Assembly (NCBI GenBank): GCA_040757575.1
Contig: JBFLXA010000001.1
Coordinates: forward strand, 124,001-188,000
Direction of reading: 5' to 3'
From: PFJX01 sp040757575
GTDB taxonomy: Bacteria > Pseudomonadota > Gammaproteobacteria > Burkholderiales > Thiobacillaceae
Length of the DNA: 64,000 nt
The notes beneath the pieces were generated by a model. The model was not told where the DNA came from, made no database searches, and worked only from the letters and a program-made list of their open reading frames with translations. The stretch's first letter is position 1. Each line of letters opens with the position of its first letter. The translations under genes were made by a program, and so were the position numbers. Below are positions 41,042-50,190 of the stretch, piece by piece.

Positions 41042-41890
41042 ATGACAAAGCGCCGTCCCTTTACCCTTTTTCACACCATGCAAAACCGCCTCGCCCTGTT
41101 CATCGACCACCCCCTGTTCCAGCGCACCATCCTCGCCCTGATCCTCATCAATGCCGTCACCCTGGGCCTGGAAACCTCCCCCGACATCATGGCCCGGCAT
41201 GGCCCGGCCATCCTTCTCCTGGACGGCGTCATCCTGGCGATCTTCGTGCTCGAAATCGTCCTGCGCCTGATCGTCCACCGCCTGGCCTTCTTCCGGGACC
41301 CCTGGAGCGTGTTCGACTTCCTGGTGGTGGCCATTGCCCTGGTGCCGGCCACGGGGCAGTTCTCCGTTCTGCGTGCCCTGCGGGTGCTGCGGGTATTGCG
41401 CATCCTCACCATCGTGCCCTCCATGCGTCGGGTGGTGGGAGCCCTGCTGGGGGCCATCCCGGGCCTGGTCTCCATCGGCCTGGTGCTGCTGCTGATCTAC
41501 TACGTGTTCGCGGTGATCGCCACCAACCTGTTCGCCGCCGCCTTTCCGGAATGGTTCGGCAACCTGGGGCGCTCCCTGTACACCCTGTTCCAGGTCATGA
41601 CCCTGGAAAGCTGGTCCATGGGCATCTCCCGGCCGGTTATGGAACAGTTTCCCTATGCCTGGGCGTTCTTCATCACCTTCATCCTGATCGCCACCTTCAC
41701 CATGCTGAACCTGTTCATCGCCATCATCGTCAACGCCATGCAGACCTTCAGCGAACATGAGCACCGGGACACGGTGTCTGCCGTGGAAGAGGCCCGGGAG
41801 CACATCGAGGCAGATCTGCACCAGGAAATCCGGGATTTGCGGGGAGAGATCGCAGCCCTGAAGTCCCTGCTGGAATCCAGGCGCGACTAG
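41042..41890 (+). CDS. Bacterial voltage-gated sodium channel (BacNaV family)
   Basis: A 282-residue single-domain channel with six helices. The S4 voltage sensor is VLRALRVLRVLRILTIVPSMRR, with arginines at every third position, and the selectivity filter is TLESWSM in FQVMTLESWSMGI, as in the structurally known NavAb. S6 is MLNLFIAIIVNAM. A C-terminal helix, DLHQEIRDLRGEIAALKSLL, with heptad leucines, would form the tetramer coiled coil. It would pass Na+ through the inner membrane on depolarisation. It ends 5 nt before the convergent DAHL protein. Confidence 0.93.
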   Translation: MTKRRPFTLFHTMQNRLALFIDHPLFQRTILALILINAVTLGLETSPDIMARHGPAILLLDGVILAIFVLEIVLRLIVHRLAFFRDPWSVFDFLVVAIALVPATGQFSVLRALRVLRVLRILTIVPSMRRVVGALLGAIPGLVSIGLVLLLIYYVFAVIATNLFAAAFPEWFGNLGRSLYTLFQVMTLESWSMGISRPVMEQFPYAWAFFITFILIATFTMLNLFIAIIVNAMQTFSEHEHRDTVSAVEEAREHIEADLHQEIRDLRGEIAALKSLLESRRD

Positions 41891-41895
41891 TACCC

Positions 41896-44439
41896 TCAGT
41901 TCTGGACGTCACCAGCGGCGAGACGCCGGTAGGTGGCCTCGAACTGATCCGGCGCCACCGGGGGGGCGTAGTAATACCCCTGGGAAATGAAGCCATCCTT
42001 GCCTGCGAGCCGTGTCAGGCAAGCCAGTTGCTCGGCAGTTTCCACGCCTTCCGCCACCACCTCCAGGCGCAGGCTACTGGCCAGGCTTATCACAGCCTGG
42101 GCAACAGCCGTGTCTTCGGCGTTGTCCACCGCGTCCGTGCCCAAGCCATCTACAAAGGATTTGTCCAGCTTCAGTACATCCACCTGAAATCGCTTCAGGT
42201 AAGCCAGGGACGAATAGCCGGTGCCGAAGTCATCAATGGCCAGCCGGCATCCCAGCGCCTTCAGGCGGCGCAGCACCTCCTGGCCCCAGGCTACATCCTC
42301 CATCACCACGGACTCGGTGATTTCCAGTTCCAGGGCCGAACCCGGCAGACTGAAGGCATGCAACATGGCCTCTACCTGGTTCGCCAGCCCCTCGTGGCGG
42401 AACTGGGCGGCCGACAGGTTCACGGCCATGCGCAGGTCCGGGTCAAGGCGTGTCCGCCAGAGGGCACACTGACGACAGGCCTCACGCAGGGCGAACTCCC
42501 CCAGGGCACCGATCAGCCCGCTCTTTTCCGCCACAGGAATGAAGCGGGCCGGGGACACTTGGCCCAGTTCCGGAGACATCCAGCGCATCAAGGCTTCCAT
42601 GCCCACGATGCGGCCATCGCTACGCACCTGGGGCTGGTAATGCAGGAACAACTGCCGGCTGTCTATGGCCTGGCGCAGGCCGTTCTCGATGCGCAGGGTT
42701 TCCGCCACCACGGAGGCCATCTCGCCGGTGAAGAACTGGAAGTCGTTGCGCCCCCTTTCCTTGGCCCGGTACATGGCCACGTCGGCGTTCTTCAGCAGCT
42801 CTTCCTCGCTCTGGGCATCGTTGGGGTAGAAGGTTATGCCCAGGCTGGCTCCGCTGGTTATCTCGGCACCCTGTATCTGACAGGGCCGGGACAGAAGATG
42901 GATGAGATGTCCGGCCATGCGGGCGACTTCTTCCGGTCCCTTGGCGTCTGCCAGGATGATGGCGAACTCGTCCCCCCCCAGGCGGGCCACGGTGTCCGAT
43001 TCCCGCACCGCCTGCCGCAGGCGGCTGGACACCACCTGCAGCAACTCGTCACCGGCGGCATGCCCCAGGCTGTCATTCACCACCTTGAAGTTGTCCAGGT
43101 CGCAGAACACCAGGGCCATGGCCTGGTGCTCCCGCTTGGCATGGACCATGGCCTGGCGCAGGCGGTCCTGGAACAGTACCCGGTTGGGCAGGCCTGTGAG
43201 GGTGTCGTAGTAGGCCAGGCTGGCGAGCTTTTCCCGGGTATGCACCAGCTCGGAAATATCCGTGACGATGCCCACATACAATCGCTCCCCCTCCGGCGTG
43301 ACGACCGCGTCGATGTTGACCCATTGCACGTACAGGTCTCCGCTCTTGCGCCGGTTCTTCAGTTCGCCCTGCCAGCGCCCTGTCTCCTCGAGGCTACGCC
43401 ACATGGATTGGTAGAACGCCTTGCCCTGGAGTCCGGAACTCAGGATTCGAGGGTTCTGCCCCACCAGTTCAGAAGCTGAATAGCCGGTGATATCGCAGTA
43501 GGCCGGGTTCACCTGGACGATGGCACCGGTCACGTCCGTGACGATGATGCCCTGCTGGCTGTTGCTGAACACCACCCCCGCCAGACGATGGGTACGGGCG
43601 CTTTGCCGCAGATTTTCCAGGTAGCGGTTCAGCACCCAGGCCAAGGCCAGGGCCAGGGTCAGCACAGCCCCAGTCAGTCCCAGCCGGTATCGGGCAGCCC
43701 GGCTCTGGGTGTGGATCAGCAGCCCATGGTTCTGGCGCGCCAGATCGGCAAGGGCCTGGCGGCCCGGGCTGTGGACCAGGGCATCCATGTTCGTAGCCAG
43801 ATCCTGGCTATGGGTACCGATGATCCGGGCATGGCGCACCAGCCTTTCAAACTCTGGCTGTAACGCTACTGGGATGCGGGCCAGGATGTCCTGCTCGTTC
43901 ACCAGTATCCGGGCCACAGTATCGCCGGCCTCCCGACCTTCCCCCAGGGCCTGGAGGTACAGGGCATTGCTGAGGACCATCAGATCCTGGGCCACGACGG
44001 CGTCCCTGCCCTGCTGGGGCAGGCGTCGTGAAAAATTCAGTGCGTCACTCTGAAAATAGCGCAGGGAATTGCGCACGAGTGCATTGCGGGATTTGAAATC
44101 TTCCCAAACCGGGGACTGATTCCGCACCGCCGTTTCATAGGTCCCCCAGGCCGGCGCCAGGTCTGGCATCCCTGCAAGCTCGTTAGCCACAACTGCCCGT
44201 GCCTGGAGAATGCGTGCCATCCAGGCATTGGCCTCATCGTAGTTGTTGACCAGACCATGCCGCAGGCTGATCACCAGTTCCCGGAAACGGCTTTCACCAA
44301 ATTGCAGGTACTCGATCCGTGCCCGAAGGCTTTCCTGCTGCTCAACCTGGCCCCGGCTCCCTGGCCAGAGGAGTCCCAGGGCAAGCAAAGCCACGCCACC
44401 CCACAACAATAGGCTGCGGTCCAGGGACGGATGTTTCAT
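41896..44439 (-). CDS. DAHL-PAS-GGDEF-EAL membrane signalling protein
   Basis: An 847-residue protein: membrane helix (about 10-25), a periplasmic helical DAHL sensor (LRHGLVNNYDEANAW marks it), a second membrane helix (about 255-272), a PAS domain (GIIVTDVTGAIVQVNPAYC), a GGDEF domain with intact RLGGDEFAI, and an EAL domain with MEALMRW, DDFGTGYSSL and LKLDKSFVDG. Both enzymatic domains look intact. It is the last gene of the hydrogenase/V-ATPase block and its ATG overlaps the cytochrome c peroxidase stop (ATGA), so the peroxidase and the sensor are translated together. Confidence 0.92.
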   Translation of the reverse strand: MKHPSLDRSLLLWGGVALLALGLLWPGSRGQVEQQESLRARIEYLQFGESRFRELVISLRHGLVNNYDEANAWMARILQARAVVANELAGMPDLAPAWGTYETAVRNQSPVWEDFKSRNALVRNSLRYFQSDALNFSRRLPQQGRDAVVAQDLMVLSNALYLQALGEGREAGDTVARILVNEQDILARIPVALQPEFERLVRHARIIGTHSQDLATNMDALVHSPGRQALADLARQNHGLLIHTQSRAARYRLGLTGAVLTLALALAWVLNRYLENLRQSARTHRLAGVVFSNSQQGIIVTDVTGAIVQVNPAYCDITGYSASELVGQNPRILSSGLQGKAFYQSMWRSLEETGRWQGELKNRRKSGDLYVQWVNIDAVVTPEGERLYVGIVTDISELVHTREKLASLAYYDTLTGLPNRVLFQDRLRQAMVHAKREHQAMALVFCDLDNFKVVNDSLGHAAGDELLQVVSSRLRQAVRESDTVARLGGDEFAIILADAKGPEEVARMAGHLIHLLSRPCQIQGAEITSGASLGITFYPNDAQSEEELLKNADVAMYRAKERGRNDFQFFTGEMASVVAETLRIENGLRQAIDSRQLFLHYQPQVRSDGRIVGMEALMRWMSPELGQVSPARFIPVAEKSGLIGALGEFALREACRQCALWRTRLDPDLRMAVNLSAAQFRHEGLANQVEAMLHAFSLPGSALELEITESVVMEDVAWGQEVLRRLKALGCRLAIDDFGTGYSSLAYLKRFQVDVLKLDKSFVDGLGTDAVDNAEDTAVAQAVISLASSLRLEVVAEGVETAEQLACLTRLAGKDGFISQGYYYAPPVAPDQFEATYRRLAAGDVQN

Positions 44440-45467
44440 TGCAGGCTCTCCGGCCGGCGGCCATCCAGGCTGGTGAGAAACGCAATCAGATCCTGGCTGT
44501 CCTGGCTGGAGAGACGAATGCCCAACTGGTAACGTGCCATGGCCTCCACCGCCTTTTCCAGGTTGGGTAATGAACCATCATGGAAATACGGGGCCGTACG
44601 GGCCACGTTGCGCAGGGTGGGTACCTTGAATACGTGACGATCCGCCTCCCGTCCAGTGACATTGAAGCGGCCGAGATCTTCCTTGGCCACGGGTTTGCCC
44701 CGGTCGGCAAAATAATCCCCCATCACCCCCAGGCTGGCGTACATGTTGCCCCCCAGGTTCACACCCTGATGGCAGGCAATGCACCCCAGGTTGCGAAACA
44801 GGTCCCAACCCCGCCGGGCCTGATCATCCAAGGCCGCTGTCTCGCCCCGTAGATAGCGGTCGAAGGCGGAATCAGGGGTCGTCAGGCTTCGCTGGAACTC
44901 CGCCAGGGCGCTGCTCAGGGTTTCGGCGGTCATACCTGCGGGCCAGATGGCCTTGAAGGCATTCACATAAGCGGCGTCCTGCCCCAGCTTGGCCAGTACT
45001 TCCTGCCAGTTGGATGCCATCTCCACGGGATTGTGGATGGGCCCCTGGGCCTGCTCTTCCAGGGTTCCGGACCGGCCATCCCAGAACTGGCGGAAGTTGA
45101 ATCCGGAGTTGAACACCGTGGGTGAATTCAGGCTGCCAAGCCGTCCCTGAATACCCACCGCCACGGTCAGACCATCGTCACCGGCATGGGTGAGGCGATG
45201 GCAGCCGGCACAGGCCAGGGTATCGTCCTGAGAAAGGCGCACGTCCTGGAAAATTCGCTTGCCCAGGGCTACCTTGCGGGGGTCCAGCCCCAGTTCGTGG
45301 GCGGCGGGGATGGGGGTGACCGGCTGGTGTGTAGCGGGGGGCTCATAAGCCGGCACCGGCGCAGGCTCTGCGGGAGAAGGACGCAGCCTGTCCTGCCACA
45401 CGACCACGGCGCCCAGGGCCACTAGGGCCACCACCCCTCCCGGCACCCACACGCGCCAAGACAGCAC
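44436..45467 (-). CDS. ccp: Di-haem cytochrome c peroxidase
   Basis: A 343-residue periplasmic enzyme with a membrane anchor at the N-terminus (VALVALGAVVVW) and two haem sites, CAGCH and CIACH, as in bacterial CcpA/MauG-type peroxidases. FRQFWDGRSGTLEEQAQGPI and VPTLRNVARTAPYFHDGS are signature stretches. It reduces H2O2 with electrons from cytochrome c. The GTG start follows GGGGGA. It lies 79 nt after the last V-ATPase gene and is coupled to the downstream DAHL protein. Confidence 0.92.
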   Translation of the reverse strand: MLSWRVWVPGGVVALVALGAVVVWQDRLRPSPAEPAPVPAYEPPATHQPVTPIPAAHELGLDPRKVALGKRIFQDVRLSQDDTLACAGCHRLTHAGDDGLTVAVGIQGRLGSLNSPTVFNSGFNFRQFWDGRSGTLEEQAQGPIHNPVEMASNWQEVLAKLGQDAAYVNAFKAIWPAGMTAETLSSALAEFQRSLTTPDSAFDRYLRGETAALDDQARRGWDLFRNLGCIACHQGVNLGGNMYASLGVMGDYFADRGKPVAKEDLGRFNVTGREADRHVFKVPTLRNVARTAPYFHDGSLPNLEKAVEAMARYQLGIRLSSQDSQDLIAFLTSLDGRRPESLQ

Positions 45468-45546
45468 GGCAATATCCCCCAGAAAACCCCGTTATCGGCG
45501 CGCAGCAACCGATCTTGAATCCGTCGCCCTGGCCCGATGCTTCAGT

Positions 45547-46161
45547 CTACCCCCGGGCCCGCAACACCTTGATCTGGAACAGGGTGTTGCGTTCATCTTC
45601 CTCCAGCACGGTCTTGATATAGGCCAGGGTGGTCCGGTAGCGGGGAATGATGTTGTATTTCAGGGCGTTGACCCGTTTCTGGGTCTTGCGGCTGGCCGCC
45701 AGGAGGCGCCAGAGGGCATTTTCCGCCTCCCCCAGCCGGGCCAGAGTGACGGTAAGGGACTGGAGACGCTTGCGGGCTTCGTCGAAGCTCACGTCAGTCC
45801 ACATGAGGCCCACCGGTTGCAGGGGCAGGGGTTCCACACTGACGCTGGGGTATTCCACGCCGACGCTGGAGCGGGCCACCACCCGGATGTTCACGGCCAG
45901 GTCCAGACCCACGGAGGACTGGCGCAACATCTGCCCCCCCATGCGCATCTGGGCCATACCCAGCCAGCGGTAGGCCTCCGTCAGTTCCGCCATGGCCGCC
46001 TGGCGCAGGGCCCGGTACTGGGCCAGCCGCTCATACACCAGCCGGGCCAGCAGATCCCGTTTCTTTTCCAGCATCTGCCGCCCCTGGTCGAGGAACTTCA
46101 CCTGGCGGCCAACCTGCAACAGGGCGCTTTTGGTGGGGGGGACGGAGAGGCGGCTTTTCAT
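45547..46161 (-). CDS. V-type ATPase subunit D
   Basis: A 204-residue central-shaft subunit: starts SRLSVPPTKSALLQVGRQ and ends with VNALKYNIIPRYRTTLAYIK, both family hallmarks, with long coiled-coil helices between. Subunit D rotates within the A3B3 ring. The ATG at 46161 is used because the upstream frame translates repeat E4. It is the last ATPase gene of the operon. Confidence 0.92.
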   Translation of the reverse strand: MKSRLSVPPTKSALLQVGRQVKFLDQGRQMLEKKRDLLARLVYERLAQYRALRQAAMAELTEAYRWLGMAQMRMGGQMLRQSSVGLDLAVNIRVVARSSVGVEYPSVSVEPLPLQPVGLMWTDVSFDEARKRLQSLTVTLARLGEAENALWRLLAASRKTQKRVNALKYNIIPRYRTTLAYIKTVLEEDERNTLFQIKVLRARG

Positions 46162-46173
46162 GGCTTGAGAACG

Positions 46174-46265
46174 GTAAAGGGGCAAGGGTAAAGGGGGAAG
46201 GGTGAAAAACCACACACCACAACCCTTCCCCCTTGAGCGCAACGCGCGGACCCTTCACCCTTCAC
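46174..46265. repeat. Purine-rich inverted tandem element E4
   Basis: The left arm is AAAGGGGCAAGGGT units and the right arm is ACCCTTCCCCCTT and CCCTTCACCC units with an inner GCGCAACGCGCG segment. Its reverse complement aligns well with E5 (50511-50601). It lies in the B-D junction and contains the stop codon of subunit B. Confidence 0.72.
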
Positions 46266-47646
46266 GTCGGTCCCCCTTGTGATACTTGGCCAGTTCCGCC
46301 TCGCTCACCCGGATCAGGCTTTCAGCTGGCAGCATGGAGAGCAGTTCCCAGGCCAGGTTGAGAGTTTCGAACACGCTGCGGTCCTCGTCTTCCCCCTGGC
46401 CGATGAAGCGTTTTTCGAAGGCTTCGGCAAAGGCCAGATATCGCCGGTCGCCCTCGCCCAGTTCCTCCGCACCGATGATGGCGGCCAGGCCCCGTACCTC
46501 CAGGGCCCGGGCATAGCTGGCGAACAGCTGGCTGGCCACGTGGGGATGGTCTTCCCGTGTAAAATTGCGGCCCACGCCGTCCTTCATCAGCCGGGATAGG
46601 GAAGGCAGCACGGCCACGGGGGGATACACCCCCTGGTTGGCCAGTTCCCGGCCCAGGACGATCTGCCCTTCGGTGATGTAGCCGGTCAAATCGGGGATGG
46701 GGTGGGTGATGTCGTCGGAAGGCATGGACAGCACCGGGATCAGGGTGATGGACCCCCGCCGGTCCTTGATGCGTCCGGCCCGTTCATAGATCTCCGCCAG
46801 GTCCGAATACAGGTAGCCGGGATAGCCCTTGCGGGCCGGCACGTCGCCGCGCAGCACCGCCACTTCCCGCAGGGCCTCGGCGTAGGCGGTCATGTCGGTC
46901 ATCACCACCAGTACGTGATAGTCCAGATCAAAGGCCAGGTATTCCGCCGCCGTCATGGCCGCCCGGGGGGTGAGTAGGCGCTCGATGACCGGCTCGTCCG
47001 CCAGGTTGAGGAACATCACCACCCGGTTGAGCACGCCGGATTCCTGGAAACTTTCCTGGAAATAGCGTGCGTCCGAAGCGGCCACGCCGAAGGCGGCGAA
47101 GACGACGACGAAATCCGATTCCTCTTCCCCCAGCAACCGGGCCTGGCGCACGATCTGGGCCGCCACCCGGTTATGGGGCAAGCCGCCGCCGGAGAACACC
47201 GGCAACTTCTGGCCTCGGGTCAGGGCGTTCATGCCGTCGATGGCAGAAATGCCGGTCTGGATGAACTCCCGGGGATAGGCCCGGGCAGCGGGGTTGAGAG
47301 GCTCGCCGTTCACGTCCCGCCGGTCGGCGGAAATGACGGGGGGGCGCCCGTCCCGGGGCACGCCGGCACCATTGAAGGCCCGGCCCAGCAGATCCCGGGA
47401 TACCGGCAGCAGGAAAGGCTCGTCAAGAAAGCGGGCCCAGGTGCGCTCCAGGTCCAGTTCGTCGGTGCCTTCGAACACCTCCACCAGAACCGCCTCATCG
47501 GAGGTGCGGATCACCAGGCCGGAACGCAGACGCCGGGCATGGTCCCGGATCTGCACCCGGGTGCCGGCCGCCACGCCGGGCACACCGCCCATGACGATGA
47601 GCCCCCCCTGGACGGAGGTGGCGGTGCGGAATTCGATATTTTTCAT
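46255..47646 (-). CDS. V-type ATPase subunit B (regulatory)
   Basis: A 463-residue non-catalytic nucleotide-binding subunit: VSRDLLGRAFNGAGVPRD, TGISAIDGMNALTRGQKLPV and SGGGLPHNRVAAQI replace the canonical P-loop as expected for B, and SMPSDDITHPIPDLTGYIT is conserved. Three copies alternate with subunit A. The start overlaps the A stop (ATGA). The final codons lie within repeat E4. Confidence 0.95.
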   Translation of the reverse strand: MKNIEFRTATSVQGGLIVMGGVPGVAAGTRVQIRDHARRLRSGLVIRTSDEAVLVEVFEGTDELDLERTWARFLDEPFLLPVSRDLLGRAFNGAGVPRDGRPPVISADRRDVNGEPLNPAARAYPREFIQTGISAIDGMNALTRGQKLPVFSGGGLPHNRVAAQIVRQARLLGEEESDFVVVFAAFGVAASDARYFQESFQESGVLNRVVMFLNLADEPVIERLLTPRAAMTAAEYLAFDLDYHVLVVMTDMTAYAEALREVAVLRGDVPARKGYPGYLYSDLAEIYERAGRIKDRRGSITLIPVLSMPSDDITHPIPDLTGYITEGQIVLGRELANQGVYPPVAVLPSLSRLMKDGVGRNFTREDHPHVASQLFASYARALEVRGLAAIIGAEELGEGDRRYLAFAEAFEKRFIGQGEDEDRSVFETLNLAWELLSMLPAESLIRVSEAELAKYHKGDRREG

Positions 47647-49469
47647 GTCTGGGCACCCCCGTCCGTCTTGCGGGCTGCCCCATCCGTGAGGGGATGGGCC
47701 TTCTTGTCCCGTTCATAATCCAGGGCCAACCTGTCGAACTCGCCCTGGATGCCGGCCACCCGGGCCGCCAGACCTTCCAGGTCATCGGAATCGTGCTGGC
47801 TTTTCCAGCGCCGGGCCTGGGTGAAGACCGACAGTTGCATGAGCACCCGGGCCGGCACCCCCTGTTTCACCAGGACCTGGCCCCGGCGGTAGATTTCCAT
47901 CAGGGCGGAAAGCAGCAGGAACTGCTTTTGCGGCGAGGCAAAACTGTCCACCTCGTCGGTGGCCGCCTGCTGCAACAGACCTTCCTTCACCAGGCCGGCA
48001 GATTCCAGGGTCCAGCGCTGTTCGGCGGACAGGGCTTCCACCCCCACCAGATTGACGATGCGCTGTAACTCCTCGGATTCCGACAAGAGGCCCAGGGCCT
48101 CGGCCCGGTCCCTGGACCAGGCGGGGTCCACGTTGTCATGCCACCAGCGGGCGGCATCCGCCACGTAGCCCGAAAAACTCTCCAGCCAGTCGACGGCCGG
48201 GTAATGGCGGGCATCCGCCAGTTCCTTGGACAAGGCCCAGAAGGTCTGGACGATTTCCTTGGTATGGCTGGTGACGGGTTCGGAAAAGTCGCCACCCGGG
48301 GGGGATACGGCGCCGATGAGGGTCACGGAACCGTTGTCCCGGCCCAGGGTTTCCACCCGGCCGGCCCGCTCGTAGAAGGCCGCCAGCCGGGACCCCAGAT
48401 AGGCCGGATACCCCTCCTCCACTGGCATCTGTCCCAGGCGGCCGGAGACTTCCCGCAGTGCCTCGGCCCAGCGGCTGGTGGAGTCCGCCACCATGACCAC
48501 GTCATAGCCCTGGTCGCGAAAGTATTCGGCGATGGTGATGCCCACGTAGATGGAGGCTTCCCGGGCCACCACCGGCATGTTGGAGGTGTTGGCCACCAAC
48601 AGGGTGCGCTCCATGAGGGGCCGGCCCGTGTGGGGGTCCGTCAGCTCGGGCATGAATTCCAGCACGTCGGTGAGTTCGTTGCCCCGCTCGCCACAGCCCA
48701 CGTAGATGACGATCTGGGCATTGCACCAGCGAGCGATCTGCTGTTGAAGCATGGTCTTGCCGGCGCCGAAGGGGCCGGGGATGGCGGCCTTGCCCCCCTT
48801 CAGAAGGGGGTAGAAGGTGTCCAGGATGCGCTGGCCGGTGATCAGGGGCTGCACGGCGTGGTCCCGGCGCAGGAACGGCCGGGGCCGGCGAACGGGCCAA
48901 CGGTGGAAAAGGTGCAGCTTGTCGATCTGCCCGCCGGGACGACGCACCCGGCCGATGGGCTGGTCCAGGGTGTAGTCCCCTTCCGGGGCCAGTTCCATCA
49001 GTTCCCCATGGAGTTCCGGTGGCACCAGGATGCGGTGCTGGATGGAGGGCGTTTCCTGCACCGTGCCCAGCACTTCTCCACCAGCCAGGGCGGTACCGGC
49101 CCGGCGATCCGGATGGGGCACGAAGCGCCAGGCCTTGTTCCGGGGCAGGGCATCCACCCGAACGCCCCGGGCAATACGGTCTCCACTCACCGCCCGCACC
49201 GCCTCCAGGGGACGCTGCACCCCGTCAAAGATGGCCGACAGCAGTCCCGGCCCCAGTTCCACGGACAGGGGATAACCCAGCCCCTCGGCAACCTCGCCGG
49301 GACGCAGACCGGCGGTGTCCTCATAAAGCTGGGCCAGGGCGGTCTCGCCATCCCGGGCGATGACCTCCCCCACCAGGCCCAGAGCCCCCACCCGCACCTG
49401 TTCCCCCAGCACCGTCTCCCGCAAGGAGAGCCTCACCAGAGGACCGTTGATTTCAAGAATATTGCCCAT
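47643..49469 (-). CDS. V-type ATPase subunit A (catalytic)
   Basis: A 608-residue catalytic subunit: an N-terminal barrel, the large non-homologous insertion of V/A-type A subunits (around GTVQETPSIQHRIL), the P-loop PGPFGAGKTMLQQQI, and VVMVADSTSRWAEALREVSG. Length and insertion distinguish it from F-type beta. It hydrolyses or makes ATP on the cytoplasmic face. It lies between E and B in the operon. Confidence 0.96.
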   Translation of the reverse strand: MGNILEINGPLVRLSLRETVLGEQVRVGALGLVGEVIARDGETALAQLYEDTAGLRPGEVAEGLGYPLSVELGPGLLSAIFDGVQRPLEAVRAVSGDRIARGVRVDALPRNKAWRFVPHPDRRAGTALAGGEVLGTVQETPSIQHRILVPPELHGELMELAPEGDYTLDQPIGRVRRPGGQIDKLHLFHRWPVRRPRPFLRRDHAVQPLITGQRILDTFYPLLKGGKAAIPGPFGAGKTMLQQQIARWCNAQIVIYVGCGERGNELTDVLEFMPELTDPHTGRPLMERTLLVANTSNMPVVAREASIYVGITIAEYFRDQGYDVVMVADSTSRWAEALREVSGRLGQMPVEEGYPAYLGSRLAAFYERAGRVETLGRDNGSVTLIGAVSPPGGDFSEPVTSHTKEIVQTFWALSKELADARHYPAVDWLESFSGYVADAARWWHDNVDPAWSRDRAEALGLLSESEELQRIVNLVGVEALSAEQRWTLESAGLVKEGLLQQAATDEVDSFASPQKQFLLLSALMEIYRRGQVLVKQGVPARVLMQLSVFTQARRWKSQHDSDDLEGLAARVAGIQGEFDRLALDYERDKKAHPLTDGAARKTDGGAQT

Positions 49470-49480
49470 GTGTTCCTTTT

Positions 49481-49530
49481 CTAGCGGGTAGCGAGCAGCA
49501 GGTAGTTACCCACCCCCCGCTACCAGCTGC
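49481..49530. repeat. Short inverted tandem element E7
   Basis: TAGCGGGTAGCGAGCAGCAGG followed by CCCCCCGCTACCAGCTGC: TAGCGGG units face inverted CCGCTACC units over about 50 bp, across the E-A junction. It has the same architecture as E1-E5 with a different unit, but is short and less certain. Confidence 0.45.
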
Positions 49531-50174
49531 TTCAAGTCCGGCGCGCTGGCGAACAACCGTTCCATGGCCACCTGGGCCAGATCCTGGGCCATGCGTTCCG
49601 CCCGTGCTTCAAAGGTCTGGTCGCACTGGGCCCGGCCGTCCGCCAGCCGCACCCGAATCCCCCCCAGGCTGTCGAAGCTCAGTACGGAACGGGCCACTCG
49701 CCGGCCTGGGGCGGCCCGGGCCATCATGGCATCCCAGTCCGCTTCCAGACGGGGCAGGTCCCGGGCCCGCACCGACACCACCACATCCCCCGCCGGCAAC
49801 GCCCCGACCGCCGCCTCCAGCCAGGCTTCCAGCAAGGGCAGGTAACGGCTGTCATCGTCTACCAGGTCCTGGAATTCAAGCCGCACCTGGGACAGAGTGG
49901 CTTCGGTCAGTGCCCAGCGCAGCCGGTCCAGTTCCGCCGCCAGGCGAGTCTCGGCGGCCTGGCTCTGGCGGCGTACCAGGGTTTCCGCCTCTGCCTTCAC
50001 CGCCAGGATTTCCCGTTCTTCCTCCAGCCGCAGCTTCTCCGCCAGTTCGGCTTCCATGCGCGCCCTGGCAGCCAGAGCCTGGGCCTGCTGTTCCCGGGCC
50101 AGGCTCTGGGCCTGTTGCAGCAGGGCCGCTTCCAACTGGCTCACCTGGTTCTGTTCTCGGGTATCCATGTTCAT
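49506..50174 (-). CDS. V-type ATPase subunit E (peripheral stalk)
   Basis: A 222-residue protein with a long N-terminal coiled coil, rich in Ala, Glu, Gln and Arg (VSQLEAALLQQAQSLAREQQ), and a C-terminal globular domain containing VRLADGRAQCDQTFEARAER. This is the layout of V/A-type subunit E, which with subunit G/H makes the stator. It starts 16 nt after subunit F. Confidence 0.88.
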   Translation of the reverse strand: MNMDTREQNQVSQLEAALLQQAQSLAREQQAQALAARARMEAELAEKLRLEEEREILAVKAEAETLVRRQSQAAETRLAAELDRLRWALTEATLSQVRLEFQDLVDDDSRYLPLLEAWLEAAVGALPAGDVVVSVRARDLPRLEADWDAMMARAAPGRRVARSVLSFDSLGGIRVRLADGRAQCDQTFEARAERMAQDLAQVAMERLFASAPDLKQLVAGGG

Positions 50175-50190
50175 ATTTCTTTTCCCGGGC

